Assembly (NCBI GenBank): GCA_023954375.1
Contig: JAMLIC010000008.1
Span: forward strand, 62,001 to 126,000
Source: Planctomycetota bacterium
Lineage (GTDB): Bacteria; Planctomycetota; J058
DNA: 64,000 nt
Direction of reading: 5' to 3'
Shown here: positions 7,654-17,860 of the stretch, piece by piece
Layout: each line of letters begins with the position of its first letter
Numbering within the stretch: the stretch's first letter is position 1
Notes under the pieces: model-generated
Told to the model about the DNA's origin: nothing
Database searches by the model: none
The model's input: the letters and a program-made list of their open reading frames with translations, nothing else
Program-made: the position numbers and the translations under genes

Positions 7654-8448
7654 GTGGGCGGCCGCCGCTACGTCACAGGAAACTGGAAGATGCACACGAG
7701 CCGCGCCGAGGCCGTCGCCCTGGCGTCGGGCGTCGTCGCGCAGCTCCAGCAGGTCCCCGCCTGGGACCCGGACGTGGTGCGCGTGGGCCTGGCCCCGCCG
7801 TTCCCCTTCCTCGAGGCGGTCCGCGACGCGGTCGCCGGTCACCCCGTCGAGCTCGTGGCGCAGGACTGCCACGCCGAGCCCAGGGGCGCCTTCACCGGCT
7901 GGGTCTCGGCGCCCATGCTGGCGTCGGTCGGGGTCCGGCGCGTGATCGTCGGCCACTCGGAGCGGCGCCAGCACGCGGGCGAGGACGACGCGCTCGTCCG
8001 CCGCAAGCTCGAGGCGGCGCTCGAGGCCGGCCTCGACCCGGTCGTGTGCGTGGGCGAGCAGCTCGCCGAGCGCGACGCCGGCCGCCACGAGGCGGTCGTC
8101 GAGGCGCAGGCGCGCGGCGCGCTCGAGGGGCTCGACCCCGCGGCCTACGCGCGCGTGGTCGTGGCCTACGAGCCCGTGTGGGCCATCGGGACCGGCCGCA
8201 CCGCCACGCCCGAGCAGGCGGGGACCATGCATCGCTTCATCGGCGGCCTGCTGGCCTCGTTCGGCCCGCAGGCGGCCGGCGTCCCCGTCATCTACGGCGG
8301 GAGCGTCAAGCCGGACAACATCGACGGCCTCGCGCGCCAGGACGGCATCGCGGGCGCGCTCGTCGGCGGCGCGAGCCTCGAGGCGGGCTCGTTCGTGCAG
8401 ATCGTCCGCGGCGTGGCCGAGCAGGCGCGCGCGGGCGCGCGGAGCTGA
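7654..8448 (+). CDS. tpiA: Triosephosphate isomerase
   Basis: The product is 264 aa. It interconverts dihydroxyacetone phosphate and glyceraldehyde-3-phosphate in glycolysis/gluconeogenesis in the cytosol. All three catalytic elements are present: the Lys in GNWKMH (residue about 12), the His in VIVGHSERR (about residue 107), and the Glu in VVAYEPVWAIGTG (about residue 177), with loop 6 and the phosphate-binding YGGSVKP and LVGGASL following. The start is GTG with GGAGGG 8 bases upstream. It is 2 bases from secG; tpiA next to secG is a common arrangement in bacteria. Confidence 0.97.
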   Translation: MGGRRYVTGNWKMHTSRAEAVALASGVVAQLQQVPAWDPDVVRVGLAPPFPFLEAVRDAVAGHPVELVAQDCHAEPRGAFTGWVSAPMLASVGVRRVIVGHSERRQHAGEDDALVRRKLEAALEAGLDPVVCVGEQLAERDAGRHEAVVEAQARGALEGLDPAAYARVVVAYEPVWAIGTGRTATPEQAGTMHRFIGGLLASFGPQAAGVPVIYGGSVKPDNIDGLARQDGIAGALVGGASLEAGSFVQIVRGVAEQARAGARS

Positions 8449-8450
8449 AC

Positions 8451-8786
8451 ATGTACACGATGATGGTGGTGCTCACGGTCGTCTACGTGATCGCCTGCCT
8501 GTTCCTGTGCTTCGTCGTGCTCATCCAGAAGGGCGAGGGCGGCGGCCTGGGCGGGGCGTTCGGCGGCGGCGCGGTCGACGTGGCGTTCGGCGCCAAGGCC
8601 GACATGACCTGGAAGCGGGCGACCGCGGTGTGCGCGGCGATCTTCATGCTCCTGGCCATGTTCCTGGGCGTCCTGCACCACCGGCTCGACCAGCGCTCGC
8701 TGGCCGAGGACGCCGCCCGGCGAGAGGCCGCGGCGCAGGAGCCGGAGGCCCCGGCGACCCCGACGCCCCCCGCGACGCCGCAGTAG
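8451..8786 (+). CDS. secG: Preprotein translocase subunit SecG
   Basis: The product is 111 aa. SecG is the small accessory subunit of SecYEG. Two transmembrane segments are visible (residues about 3-23 and 52-70), separated by the conserved loop VLIQKGEGGGLGGAFGGG, which is diagnostic of the family. The C-terminal 40 residues are Ala/Pro/Glu-rich, as in many high-GC SecG proteins. The ATG follows tpiA by 2 bases, with GGAG overlapping the tpiA tail. Confidence 0.93.
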   Translation: MYTMMVVLTVVYVIACLFLCFVVLIQKGEGGGLGGAFGGGAVDVAFGAKADMTWKRATAVCAAIFMLLAMFLGVLHHRLDQRSLAEDAARREAAAQEPEAPATPTPPATPQ

Positions 8787-8801
8787 CCCCGGAGGACGCG
8801 C

Positions 8802-9689
8802 GTGGGCGGCCTGCGGAGCATGACCGGCTTCGGGACGGCGCACGCCCCGCACGGGGCGGCGCAGCTCGAGGTGGAGGTCCGCTCGGTCAACGGGCGGCAC
8901 CTCAAGGTCGCGACCCGCGTCCCCGAGGCGCTCGGCGGCCTCGCCCCGCAGCTCGAGGAGCTCGTGCGCGGGCGGCTCGCGCGCGGCGCCGTGCACCTGA
9001 CCGTGCGCGCCGCGGGCGCGCTGGAGGCGGGCGGGCCCCAGGTCGACGTGGCGCTGCTCAAGCGCCTCCACGGGCAGCTCGCGGCGGCCGCGCGCGAGCT
9101 CGGCGCCGATCCGCCGCGCGTGGGCGAGGTGGCCCTCCTGCCGGGCGTCGTCCGCGAGGACGTCACGCACGACGCGGCCGCGGAGCTGTGGCCGGCGCTC
9201 GAGCGGCTGGCGGGCGAGGCGCTCGACGGCCTCGACGCCATGCGCCGCCGCGAGGGCGAGGGGATCGCGGACGACCTGCGCCGCACCGCCGGCCGGATCC
9301 GCGACGTCGCCCGCGAGGTCGAGGCGCTCGTCCCCGAGGTCGTGCGCGAGCAGGGCAACCGCCTGCGCGCGCGGATCGAGCAGCTGATGAAGGACGCCCA
9401 GCTCGCCCTCGACCCGGGCGAGCTGGCGCGCGAGACGGCGCTCCTCGCCGACCGCGGCGACATCTGCGAGGAGGTGCAGCGCCTGCGCAGCCACGTGGAG
9501 CAGCTCCTCGGCGCGATCGATCAGGCCGAGGGGCCGGTCGGCCGCAAGCTCGAGTTCCTGGCGCAGGAGCTCCTGCGCGAGGCCAACACGATGGCCAGCA
9601 AGACGCACGACACCGCGCTCGTCCAGCGGATCCTCGCCGTGAAGCTCGACGTGGAGCGCATCCGCGAGCAGGTGGCGAACGTCGAATGA
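8802..9689 (+). CDS. YicC/YloC family endoribonuclease
   Basis: The product is 295 aa, the normal family length. It begins with the invariant SMTGFG motif after a GTG start and has VEVRSVNGRHLK near residue 27 and the C-terminal segment EFLAQELLREANTMASKTHD followed by VKLDVERIREQVANVE, all hallmarks. YicC proteins are metal-dependent endoribonucleases linked to small-RNA turnover in E. coli. A central coiled coil (about residues 140-200) is typical. The gene overlaps gmk by 4 bases (ATGA), a neighbour pair (yicC-gmk) conserved across many phyla. Confidence 0.94.
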   Translation: MGGLRSMTGFGTAHAPHGAAQLEVEVRSVNGRHLKVATRVPEALGGLAPQLEELVRGRLARGAVHLTVRAAGALEAGGPQVDVALLKRLHGQLAAAARELGADPPRVGEVALLPGVVREDVTHDAAAELWPALERLAGEALDGLDAMRRREGEGIADDLRRTAGRIRDVAREVEALVPEVVREQGNRLRARIEQLMKDAQLALDPGELARETALLADRGDICEEVQRLRSHVEQLLGAIDQAEGPVGRKLEFLAQELLREANTMASKTHDTALVQRILAVKLDVERIREQVANVE

Positions 9690-10297
9690 CCACCTCCCGG
9701 AGCGACACCCGGACCTCCGCACGGAGCGGCGCCCCGGGCGCGCGGATCGTGGTGATCTCCGGGCCGTCGGGCGTGGGCAAGTCGACCGTGCGCGACCGCC
9801 TCATGGAGACCGGCCGCTTCGTGCGCTCGATCTCCTGCACGACCCGCGCGCCGCGCGGCCAGGAGCGCGACGGGGTCGAGTACCACTTCCTCACGGACGC
9901 GGAGTTCGAGCGCCGCCGCGACGCCGGCGAGTTCCTCGAGTGGGCCCGCGTCCACTCGTCGCACTACTACGGGACCCCCGCCGCCCCGGTGCTCGAGGCC
10001 CTCGAGGGCGGGCGCCACGTCCTCCTCGACATCGACGTGCAGGGGGCCGCGCAGCTGCGCCTGAAGGGCTTCCCGCTGCTCACGGTGTTCCTGCTCCCGC
10101 CCTCGCTCGAGGTCCTGCGCGCCCGGCTCGAGGGGCGGCGCGACACCTCGCCCGAGCAGATCGAGCGGCGCCTGCGCACCGCCCAGTACGAGCTGTCGCA
10201 GGCGGACCGCTACGACCTCCAAGTCGTCAACGACGACCTGGAGGGGGTCGTCGCCGCGATCATGAGCCGGCTCGACGGGACGCCGTCGGGGGCGTAG
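9686..10297 (+). CDS. gmk: Guanylate kinase
   Basis: The product is 203 aa. It phosphorylates GMP to GDP with ATP in the cytosol. The first 20 residues are a low-complexity Ser/Thr/Arg extension. The P-loop is SGPSGVGKST (about residues 25-34), the GMP-binding region contains SCTTRAPRGQERDGVEYHFL, and LLDIDVQGAAQL and the lid arginines in RRDTSPEQIERRL are intact. The usual rpoZ/omega gene does not follow; instead a convergent MATE gene ends 10 bases away. Confidence 0.96.
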   Translation: MTTSRSDTRTSARSGAPGARIVVISGPSGVGKSTVRDRLMETGRFVRSISCTTRAPRGQERDGVEYHFLTDAEFERRRDAGEFLEWARVHSSHYYGTPAAPVLEALEGGRHVLLDIDVQGAAQLRLKGFPLLTVFLLPPSLEVLRARLEGRRDTSPEQIERRLRTAQYELSQADRYDLQVVNDDLEGVVAAIMSRLDGTPSGA

Positions 10298-10306
10298 CCG
10301 GCGCCG

Positions 10307-11734
10307 CTACGCGGCGCCGGGCTGCTCGATCGGCTTCGCCCCCTGCATGGCGCGGAACCGCCACACGAGGACGGCCGCCGCCACGAGCAGGCCCACCGCC
10401 AGCGCCCACCACACGCCCTCGGCGCCGTGTCCCAGGCCGAAGCCGAGCACGCCGCCGAGCGGCAGGGCGATCACCCAGTAGGCGCCGAGGTTGGCGAGCA
10501 TGGGGAAGCGGGTGTCGCCGAGGCCGCGCAGGGCGCCGCCGGCCACCGCCTGGGCGCCGTCGAACACCTGGAAGGCCGCCGCGATCACGAGCAGGCTCGC
10601 GCCCGCCGCCACCACCCCGGGGTCGGTCGTGAAGGAGCCCACGATCTCGACCCGGAAGAGGAGGAACACGAGCGCGGCCCCGCCCATGGCGAGCGCCCCC
10701 AGGCCGAGGCCGGTCCAGCCGGCGCGCGCGGCGCCGTCGGGGTCGCCCTGGCCCGTGAGGGTGCCCACGCGCACGGACGTCCCCACGCCGAGCGCCAGGG
10801 CCACCATGAAGCTCGTCGACGCCATCTTGATCGCCACCTGGTGGCCGGCGAGGGCCACGACGCCGAGCTTGCCCACGAGCACGGAGGCGAAGGCGAACGC
10901 CCCCACCTCGAGCGCGTGCGTCAGCCCGAGCGGCAGCCCGATCCGCACCACGAGCGGCAGGAGCCCGGCCGGGATCGGGCCGGGCACCCGGTAGGGCGCG
11001 TAGCGCGGCTGGCGGCGCATCCACGCGGCCAGCGCCAGGTACATGAACCAGGAGCAGCCGGCGGTCGCCAGGCCGGAGCCGACCACCCCGAGCGCGGGGA
11101 GGCCCCAGGCGCCGAAGATCAGGCCGTAGTCGAGGACGGCGTTGACGAGGTTGGCCACGAGCGTGACGACCATCGTCGGCACCGTGGAGCCCAGGCCGTG
11201 CAGCAGGTGGCGGTCGCTGCTGTAGAGGAGCCAGGGCAGCACCCCGGGCAGGCGGGCCGCGAGGTAGCCCGCGGTCACCGTCAGCACCCCGGCGTCGAGG
11301 TCGGCCCAGCGCGCGAGCAGCGGCACGGCCGCCCAGATCGCCAGGCTGACCGGCAGCGTCAGGACGAGCGCCAGGCGCACGCCGGCCCGCCAGGCGGCGG
11401 CGCAGCGGTCCACCTGCCCGGCGCCGTGCGCCTGGGCGATCAGCGGGTCGAGGGCCTGGATCAGGCCGAGCGCCACGACGATCAGGGTGAAGAAGCAGGC
11501 GTCGCCGAGGGCCACGGCGGCGAGCGCCGCGGGGTCGCCGAGGCGGCCGACGAGCCACGTGTCCACGAGGCCCATGCCCAGGAGGCCCACCTGCGCCACC
11601 ATGACGGGCAAGGACAGGCGCAGGATCGTCCGCGCCTCGGCGCCCCAGGGGCGCAGGTCGCGGGCAGGCGGGGGGGTGGGGCTGAGCACGGGGGCGTCCG
11701 GAGCCGCGAGGGGGCGGGAGGAGGAGGGGGACAT
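10307..11734 (-). CDS. MATE family efflux transporter
   Basis: The product is 475 aa, and about twelve hydrophobic segments are visible from residue 40 onward. MATE proteins export drugs or metabolites in exchange for Na+ or H+. Diagnostic parts include LSLPVMVAQVGLLGMGLVDTWLVGRLG in the first helix pair, GLGSTVPTMV, and the repeat in the second half beginning IGLPLGLTHALEVGAFAFASVLVGKLG. The ATG at 11734 was chosen because the in-frame extension upstream is Arg-rich, has unrelated composition, and leads into the divergent gene. The first 35 residues are a Ser/Pro-rich cytosolic tail. Substrate is unknown. Confidence 0.92.
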   Translation of the reverse strand: MSPSSSRPLAAPDAPVLSPTPPPARDLRPWGAEARTILRLSLPVMVAQVGLLGMGLVDTWLVGRLGDPAALAAVALGDACFFTLIVVALGLIQALDPLIAQAHGAGQVDRCAAAWRAGVRLALVLTLPVSLAIWAAVPLLARWADLDAGVLTVTAGYLAARLPGVLPWLLYSSDRHLLHGLGSTVPTMVVTLVANLVNAVLDYGLIFGAWGLPALGVVGSGLATAGCSWFMYLALAAWMRRQPRYAPYRVPGPIPAGLLPLVVRIGLPLGLTHALEVGAFAFASVLVGKLGVVALAGHQVAIKMASTSFMVALALGVGTSVRVGTLTGQGDPDGAARAGWTGLGLGALAMGGAALVFLLFRVEIVGSFTTDPGVVAAGASLLVIAAAFQVFDGAQAVAGGALRGLGDTRFPMLANLGAYWVIALPLGGVLGFGLGHGAEGVWWALAVGLLVAAAVLVWRFRAMQGAKPIEQPGAA

Positions 11735-11948
11735 CTGGCGCTCCAGGGGCGCGCGGTCAAGCGCGAGCGTCACCGGGACCTGGCCAAGGCGCTCGGCTGT
11801 CATGGGTTGACGCGCCGCGCGGCCGACGGGTTCAGGGCTGCCCTCGCCCGCCCGTCGTGGCGTTTGGCCACGCCCGCCTCCGGGCGGTGACGGTCCGCGC
11901 CAGAGTGGAGCCGCGCGCTCGTCGGCCGTAGCATCCGCCCCCACGACC

Positions 11949-13661
11949 ATGCAGCGCCTGCTCACGACCGTCGGCGGCCTCCTCGTCCTCGGCCTCGTCG
12001 CCCTCATGGCGCGCGAGGTCGCCATGAACCTCGGCCCGGCCCTGTTCGAGCCGACGCGCCCGGGCGCCGACCTCGGCGACGTCGTGAGCAACCTCTCGCG
12101 CGTCCTGGGCGTGGTCCTGTCGATGATCGTGGCCCTGTGCTCGATCGCCGTGCCGCTGACCGCCAACGTCTACACGCCCAAGCTGATCGAGATCTTCGTC
12201 GCCGACCGGACGAACCGGGTCGTCGTCGCCTTCTACGTCCTCGCCAACGCCCTCGTCGCCTGGAACCTCTACGTCATCGAGGACGCCGGCCCCGACGGCG
12301 CCCGGGCGCGGACGTTCCTCAGCCTCGTCGTGACGATGATCGCGCTGGTCGGGATCGGCCCGTACATCTACTACATCCTGCGGTTCCTCATCCCGCGGAA
12401 CATCGTGCGCAACCTCGAGCGAGAGGTGCTCGAGGACTTCGCCACGGCGGCCCGCTCCCGCGACGACGAGGAGCTGGCGGCCGCGCGCGCCGGGGCGCTC
12501 GAGAACATCAAGTACCTGGGCAACATCGTCCTGCGCTCGGTCGACCGCTACGACCGCGACACGGCCTTCGAGGGGCTGCGCGCCCTGCGCGCCGTGTTCG
12601 ACGCCTACGAGACGCGCAAGGACCAGCTGCCGCCCGCGTGGTTCGACCTGCGCGAGGCCGAGCTGAACGCGATCGGCCCGGAGCTCGGGCGCGAGGTGGA
12701 GCGCAAGCGCGCGGCGATCGAGGTGGCGGTGCTGCTCGAGCTCTCGCTCGTCCTGCCGCTGGCGATCTCGCGCCTGCCCGAGATCGTGGCGCAGGTGGCC
12801 AGCCTCACGCGCCGCTTCGGCGTGCGCACGGCGGAGCGCCAGGACCACGGCGCGCGCGAGATGGTCACGCTGTTCTTCAACACGTTCCTGCGCGCCGCGC
12901 TGCAGCACAAGAGCTCCGACGCCTTCTACAAGTTCGTGTACCAGGCGCGCCGCTTCGCCGAGGAGGAGCTCGACGTCGATCCGGAGCACTCCCAGAAGGT
13001 CGCCTTCTTCCTCGACTACTACGGGCATCAGGCCGTGCGCATGGGCATGGGCTTCCTGATCAACGTCGTGGCCTACGACCTCGCCTCGCTCACCGACCTC
13101 GCCTACCGCAAGCAGGCGCCCTGCCGCCGGGCGATCCTCGAGCTCCTCCTGCAGCTCGACCGCGACTCGGACGGCCTCCTGCAGATGCCCGGCGTGATGA
13201 AGGCGCAGGTGATCCTGGCCGCCAAGCTGCACACGCGTGGCGAGGAGGAGCCGGTGCGGTCGATCATGGCCGAGCTGAAGAAGGTCCCGCCGGCGCGGCT
13301 CGAGGAGGCGTACGCGCAGATCGTCGCCGCGCACGACGAGCACTTCTGGGAGATCGCCGACCGGCGCCGGCACCTCGACCACGTCGAGGCGGAGTTCCGC
13401 GGGTCGATCGAGCAGCTCCGGGCCGAGCTCCTGGGTCCGCGGGCGCCGGGCACGGCCACGCAGCGCTTCCTCAAGTCCCCCGAGGGCAACGCCGGGCGGC
13501 GGGCGATCGAGCGCCACGGCCCGGCGCTGCGGCAGCGGCGGCCGACGTCGGCCGTGCAGCACGAGCCCCCGCCCGTGCTCGGGCGCCCGCCGAGCCAGCG
13601 GCTGACCCCGCCGGGGGCGGCGGGGGGCGGGGGGGAGAAGCCGCCGGCGGCGTCGTCCTGA
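11949..13661 (+). CDS. DUF2254-like predicted membrane protein
   Basis: The product is 570 aa. Four hydrophobic segments lie in the first 155 residues (about 3-20, 48-72, 92-112 and 122-145). The third and fourth flank an acidic loop with DAGPDGARAR. The remainder (about 155-510) is a long charged, mainly helical cytosolic domain, followed by a Pro/Gly-rich tail. The layout resembles DUF2254, an uncharacterised inner-membrane family, but I cannot confirm this without a profile search. The ATG is 214 bases from the divergent MATE gene, with a TAGCAT -10-like hexamer at 11929-11934. Confidence 0.7.
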   Translation: MQRLLTTVGGLLVLGLVALMAREVAMNLGPALFEPTRPGADLGDVVSNLSRVLGVVLSMIVALCSIAVPLTANVYTPKLIEIFVADRTNRVVVAFYVLANALVAWNLYVIEDAGPDGARARTFLSLVVTMIALVGIGPYIYYILRFLIPRNIVRNLEREVLEDFATAARSRDDEELAAARAGALENIKYLGNIVLRSVDRYDRDTAFEGLRALRAVFDAYETRKDQLPPAWFDLREAELNAIGPELGREVERKRAAIEVAVLLELSLVLPLAISRLPEIVAQVASLTRRFGVRTAERQDHGAREMVTLFFNTFLRAALQHKSSDAFYKFVYQARRFAEEELDVDPEHSQKVAFFLDYYGHQAVRMGMGFLINVVAYDLASLTDLAYRKQAPCRRAILELLLQLDRDSDGLLQMPGVMKAQVILAAKLHTRGEEEPVRSIMAELKKVPPARLEEAYAQIVAAHDEHFWEIADRRRHLDHVEAEFRGSIEQLRAELLGPRAPGTATQRFLKSPEGNAGRRAIERHGPALRQRRPTSAVQHEPPPVLGRPPSQRLTPPGAAGGGGEKPPAASS

Positions 13662-13687
13662 CTTGGTGGGCCAGCGCCTTGGCTCCA

Positions 13688-13782
13688 ATGGGACACGAAG
13701 ACAACGGAGGACCACGAAGGTCACGGAGAGAGAGAGAGACCTCCGTGACCTCCGTCGATCTCCGTTGCCTTCGTGTCCCATG
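13688..13782. repeat. Large imperfect palindrome of CACGGAG-type words
   Basis: The left arm begins GGGACACGAAGACAACGGAG and the right arm ends with its near-complement CTCCGTTGCCTTCGTGTCCC, joined by an AGAGAG tract. It fills the 143-base gap between two converging genes and could work as a bidirectional terminator. Related palindromes lie at 31211-31306, 38494-38569 and 63791-63859. Confidence 0.85.
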
Positions 13783-13804
13783 ATCGGCCGACGCGTGAAG
13801 CTCG

Positions 13805-15733
13805 TCAGATGAACACGCGCCGGTTGTAGATCCACCACTCCACCAGCACGACCCCGAGCGCCACCAGCGCGAACAGCTTCCACATGTCCTGGTTCTGCTC
13901 GACGGCCCGGGCCTGCGCGAGGGCCGCCGGCCGCCCGGGGAGCTCGAGCTTCGGCGCCGGGGCGATCCGGCTCTCGTCGGCGTCGGCGAGGTTGGCCGCG
14001 AAGAGGCTCGTGCGCAGCGGCTCGCCGCCCCCGGCCCCGTGGATCGCCACCGTGTAGATCCCGGCCTGGTCCAGCCCGGCGAGCCGCAAGACGTCGTCGC
14101 CGGGCCGGATCGTCACGTCGTAGGGCGCGCCGCCGGGGGGCGGCGTGACGGTCGCCCGCGTCGCGGCGGCGGGGAAGCGCAGCTCGGCCACGCCGCCCGT
14201 GCGCACGAGCAGGTCCTTCTTGTCGCGCCCGGCGCCGCCGAGCCAGCGCACGGCGTTGGCCAGGAAGATCGGGTAAGAGGGGTCGAAGGTCCAGGCGCCC
14301 TCGACCGGCAGCGACATGAGGTCGAAGGCGCACACGAGCGCGCGCCGGTCGCCGTCGCGGGCCTCGAACACGAGCGGCCCGTGGTTGCCGCGCACGACCT
14401 CGACGTCGCCGTCGCGCAGGGCGAAGCGCTGCGCGGTGGGCAGGAGGAGCGTGCTGAAGTTGACGAAGCGGGCCACCTCGTGCGCCTCGTCCCAGTCGAG
14501 GGTCTTCCACTCGTTCATGCTCCCCTCGTCGACGAGGCGCGGGAACGGCGGGCGGGTGGCGAAGCACAGGTAGTTGCCGGGGGGCAGGTCCTCCGGGCTC
14601 GCCCGGTCGAGGACGATCAGGTCGTACTCGAGGAGCGCGGGGTCGTCCTTCGAGAGCGCGTCGGGAGTGAGCACCGGGACCTCGCCGCGGGCGTTCTTCC
14701 ACACGAGCGGGTCCTCGCGCAGGGCGCTGTCGAGGAACAGGTTCCCGGGCGTGACCAGGAGGACGCGCACCGGCTCCTGCGGGCGCAGGAGCGCGTGGGC
14801 CACGTCGTCGGCCGGCAGGGCGTCCGTGTGGTCGAGGCGCACCTCGAGCCGGCCCTGGCTGGTCGTCGTCTCGTAGGGGACCTGCGCCACGCCGCCGGGG
14901 CCGATCTTCACCGAGGTCGAGCCGAGGAGCGCGCCGTCGACGTGGAAGTCGACGCCGACCTCCACCTCCGCCGCGCCGGCGTTGAGCACGGAGACGAACG
15001 CCCGCGTCTCCTCGCCCAGGCCCGACGCCGGGCGCACGTCGAGGCCGACGATCCCGACGTTGTCGGTCGCGTCGCCGACGCGGATGTAGTGGAGCGGGAC
15101 GCGCTCGTCGAGCGCGACCCCGTCGAGCGGGCCCGTGCCGCCGTCGGTGAACACGTACAGCGCCGGCGTGCGCTCCGCCCCGGCGACCAGGGCGTTCACC
15201 CGGTGCAGGGCCTCGGCCAGGCGCGTCGGCCGGTCGGTCGGCCTCAGGTCGTCGAGGGCCGCCCGCAGGGCCGCCTTCGAGTTGGTCATGGGCGTCAGCA
15301 CCCGCGCCTCGTCCGAGTACGCGATCACGATCGCGCGGTCGCCGCGCGACAGGTCCTCGACGACCCGCCGCGCCTCCGCCCGCGCCTGCTCGAAGCGGGT
15401 CCTGCCGCCCGTCCCGTCGGTGGCCTTCATGCTGGCCGAGACGTCGAGGAGGAGGATCGTGTCGGTCCCGGCGAGGCCCAGCTGCGAGACCGGGCGCGCC
15501 AGCGCCAGCAGGAGGAGCAGCAGCGCCAGCGCCTGCAGCAGCAGCATGAGGTTCATGCGCAGCCGCTGCAGGGGCGAGTTCACGCGCATGTCGTCGAGCG
15601 CCGCCCGCCACAGGTAGGTGCTCGAGACCGCGACCTCCCGGCGCTTGAGCTTCAGGAAGTAGAGGAGCACGAGCGCGCCCAGGAACCCCGGCGCCGCGTA
15701 GAGCCAGCCCGTGGAGAGGAGCTCGAAGCCCAT
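13805..15733 (-). CDS. BatA-like membrane protein with von Willebrand A domain
   Basis: The product is 642 aa from ATG 15733. The N-terminus has the aerotolerance (Bat) pattern: one helix (LYAAPGFLGALVLLYFLKLKRR), then a basic loop, then a second helix rich in Leu (residues about 55-80). A VWA domain follows, with an intact metal-binding site DVSASM near residue 92. The middle contains CARDB-like beta domains and a region like the GATase-type fold; a last helix (WKLFALVALGVVLVEWWIY) ends the chain with 7 residues in the cytosol. It is the last gene of the MoxR cluster, 148 bases after the DUF58 gene, with a strong inverted repeat in that gap. Such proteins work with MoxR ATPases in envelope maintenance; the exact substrate is unknown. 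Confidence 0.88.
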   Translation of the reverse strand: MGFELLSTGWLYAAPGFLGALVLLYFLKLKRREVAVSSTYLWRAALDDMRVNSPLQRLRMNLMLLLQALALLLLLLALARPVSQLGLAGTDTILLLDVSASMKATDGTGGRTRFEQARAEARRVVEDLSRGDRAIVIAYSDEARVLTPMTNSKAALRAALDDLRPTDRPTRLAEALHRVNALVAGAERTPALYVFTDGGTGPLDGVALDERVPLHYIRVGDATDNVGIVGLDVRPASGLGEETRAFVSVLNAGAAEVEVGVDFHVDGALLGSTSVKIGPGGVAQVPYETTTSQGRLEVRLDHTDALPADDVAHALLRPQEPVRVLLVTPGNLFLDSALREDPLVWKNARGEVPVLTPDALSKDDPALLEYDLIVLDRASPEDLPPGNYLCFATRPPFPRLVDEGSMNEWKTLDWDEAHEVARFVNFSTLLLPTAQRFALRDGDVEVVRGNHGPLVFEARDGDRRALVCAFDLMSLPVEGAWTFDPSYPIFLANAVRWLGGAGRDKKDLLVRTGGVAELRFPAAATRATVTPPPGGAPYDVTIRPGDDVLRLAGLDQAGIYTVAIHGAGGGEPLRTSLFAANLADADESRIAPAPKLELPGRPAALAQARAVEQNQDMWKLFALVALGVVLVEWWIYNRRVFI

Positions 15734-15798
15734 CAGCGACCTCGGGACCCGGACGATGGTGAGGAGAAGAAGCCCGCGAGGCGCACGAGGGCGAGGCG

Positions 15799-15854
15799 AT
15801 GCCGCGCGCAGACGAGCGACGACGTAGTGACTACTTCGAGCGAGTCTGCGCGCG
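15799..15854. repeat. Inverted repeat within the MoxR operon
   Basis: GCCGCGCGCAGAC and its exact complement GTCTGCGCGCGGC flank about 30 bases, with partial pairing continuing inward. It lies in the only large gap (148 bases) of an otherwise tight operon, just before the last gene. It could be an attenuator or partial terminator that lowers expression of the BatA-like gene. Confidence 0.6.
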
Positions 15855-15881
15855 GCAGCGCCCGCCATCGTGCGCCGCAGC

Positions 15882-16805
15882 TCACTTGACGACCCCCTGG
15901 AGGCGTAGCTGCTCCACGACCAGCTTCTCGAACGGCATGGCCGTCGACACGCTCAGGAAGCGCGCCCCGCGGCGGTGGCAGAACTCGCGCAGGCCGCCGA
16001 CGAGCGCGGCGAGGTTCCGCTTGTAGGCCGCGAGGAGCGGGCCAGACACCGTGATCTCCGTCACGTCGCCGTCCTCGATGTCGGCCAGCTTCAGGTCGCC
16101 CGCGAGCGGCGGGTCGAGCTCCTGCGGCGAGAGGATCTGCAGGCAGAACACGTCCATGCGCCGGGCGACGAAGTAGCGCACCGCGTCCTCGTAGCCGTTG
16201 CGGTCGAGGAAGTCGGAGATCAGCACGACGACGCCGCGCCGGGGGTGCTCGAGGGCGAAGCGCTTGCACGCGGCGGCCAGGTCGGTGCGGCCGCCCGGGC
16301 GGGTCTCCTCGAGGAAGCGCAGGAGCTTGCGCAGGTTGCGCCGCCCGCGCTCCGGGCGGAACGTCCGGTCGAGCGCCGACGAGAACACGCCCACGCCCAC
16401 GCGGTTCATGTTCACGAGGCCGATGTAGCTCAGCGCGGCCGCGGCCCGCAGCGCGTAGCGCAGCTTGTTGGGCCGCCCGTAGTCCATGGACGCCGACGCG
16501 TCGACCAGCACGTAGACGTGCTGGTCCTCCTCCTCGAGGAACAGCTTGACCATGAGCCGGTCGAGCCGGGCGTAGATGCTCCAGTCGAGGAAGCGAAGGT
16601 CGTCGCCGGCGGCGTAGGGGCGGTGGTCGGCGAACTCGACCGACCTGCCGCGCTTCTTGCTGCGCTTCTCCCCCTTCATCTTCCCCTGGAGGAGCTTGCG
16701 GGCGGCGATGTCCAGCCGCGTGATGCGGGCGAGGAGCCCCTGGTCGAGGAGCGGCCCCTGCTCCTCGGCGAAGGTCCCGGCCTGGTCCAGCGCGACGTCG
16801 TCCAT
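15882..16805 (-). CDS. DUF58 domain-containing protein
   Basis: The product is 307 aa. The signature FLDWSIYARLDRLMVKLFLEEED followed by VLVDASASM (residues about 70-105) marks the DUF58 family, a VWA-like fold almost always beside MoxR AAA+ ATPases. The N-terminal RKLLQGKMKGEKRSKKRGRSVEFADHRPYAAGDDLR is also typical. Metal-binding DASAS is intact. There are no transmembrane segments, so the protein is cytosolic. It lies 34 bases after moxR, in the same operon. MoxR is thought to act as a chaperone for metal insertion or complex assembly on VWA partners. Confidence 0.95.
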   Translation of the reverse strand: MDDVALDQAGTFAEEQGPLLDQGLLARITRLDIAARKLLQGKMKGEKRSKKRGRSVEFADHRPYAAGDDLRFLDWSIYARLDRLMVKLFLEEEDQHVYVLVDASASMDYGRPNKLRYALRAAAALSYIGLVNMNRVGVGVFSSALDRTFRPERGRRNLRKLLRFLEETRPGGRTDLAAACKRFALEHPRRGVVVLISDFLDRNGYEDAVRYFVARRMDVFCLQILSPQELDPPLAGDLKLADIEDGDVTEITVSGPLLAAYKRNLAALVGGLREFCHRRGARFLSVSTAMPFEKLVVEQLRLQGVVK

Positions 16806-16839
16806 CGGAGCGCGTCCCTCCTCCCCCCTCTCCCGTCGA

Positions 16840-17847
<1,008 letters not shown>

Positions 17848-17860
17848 TCGGCTCTCCTGT

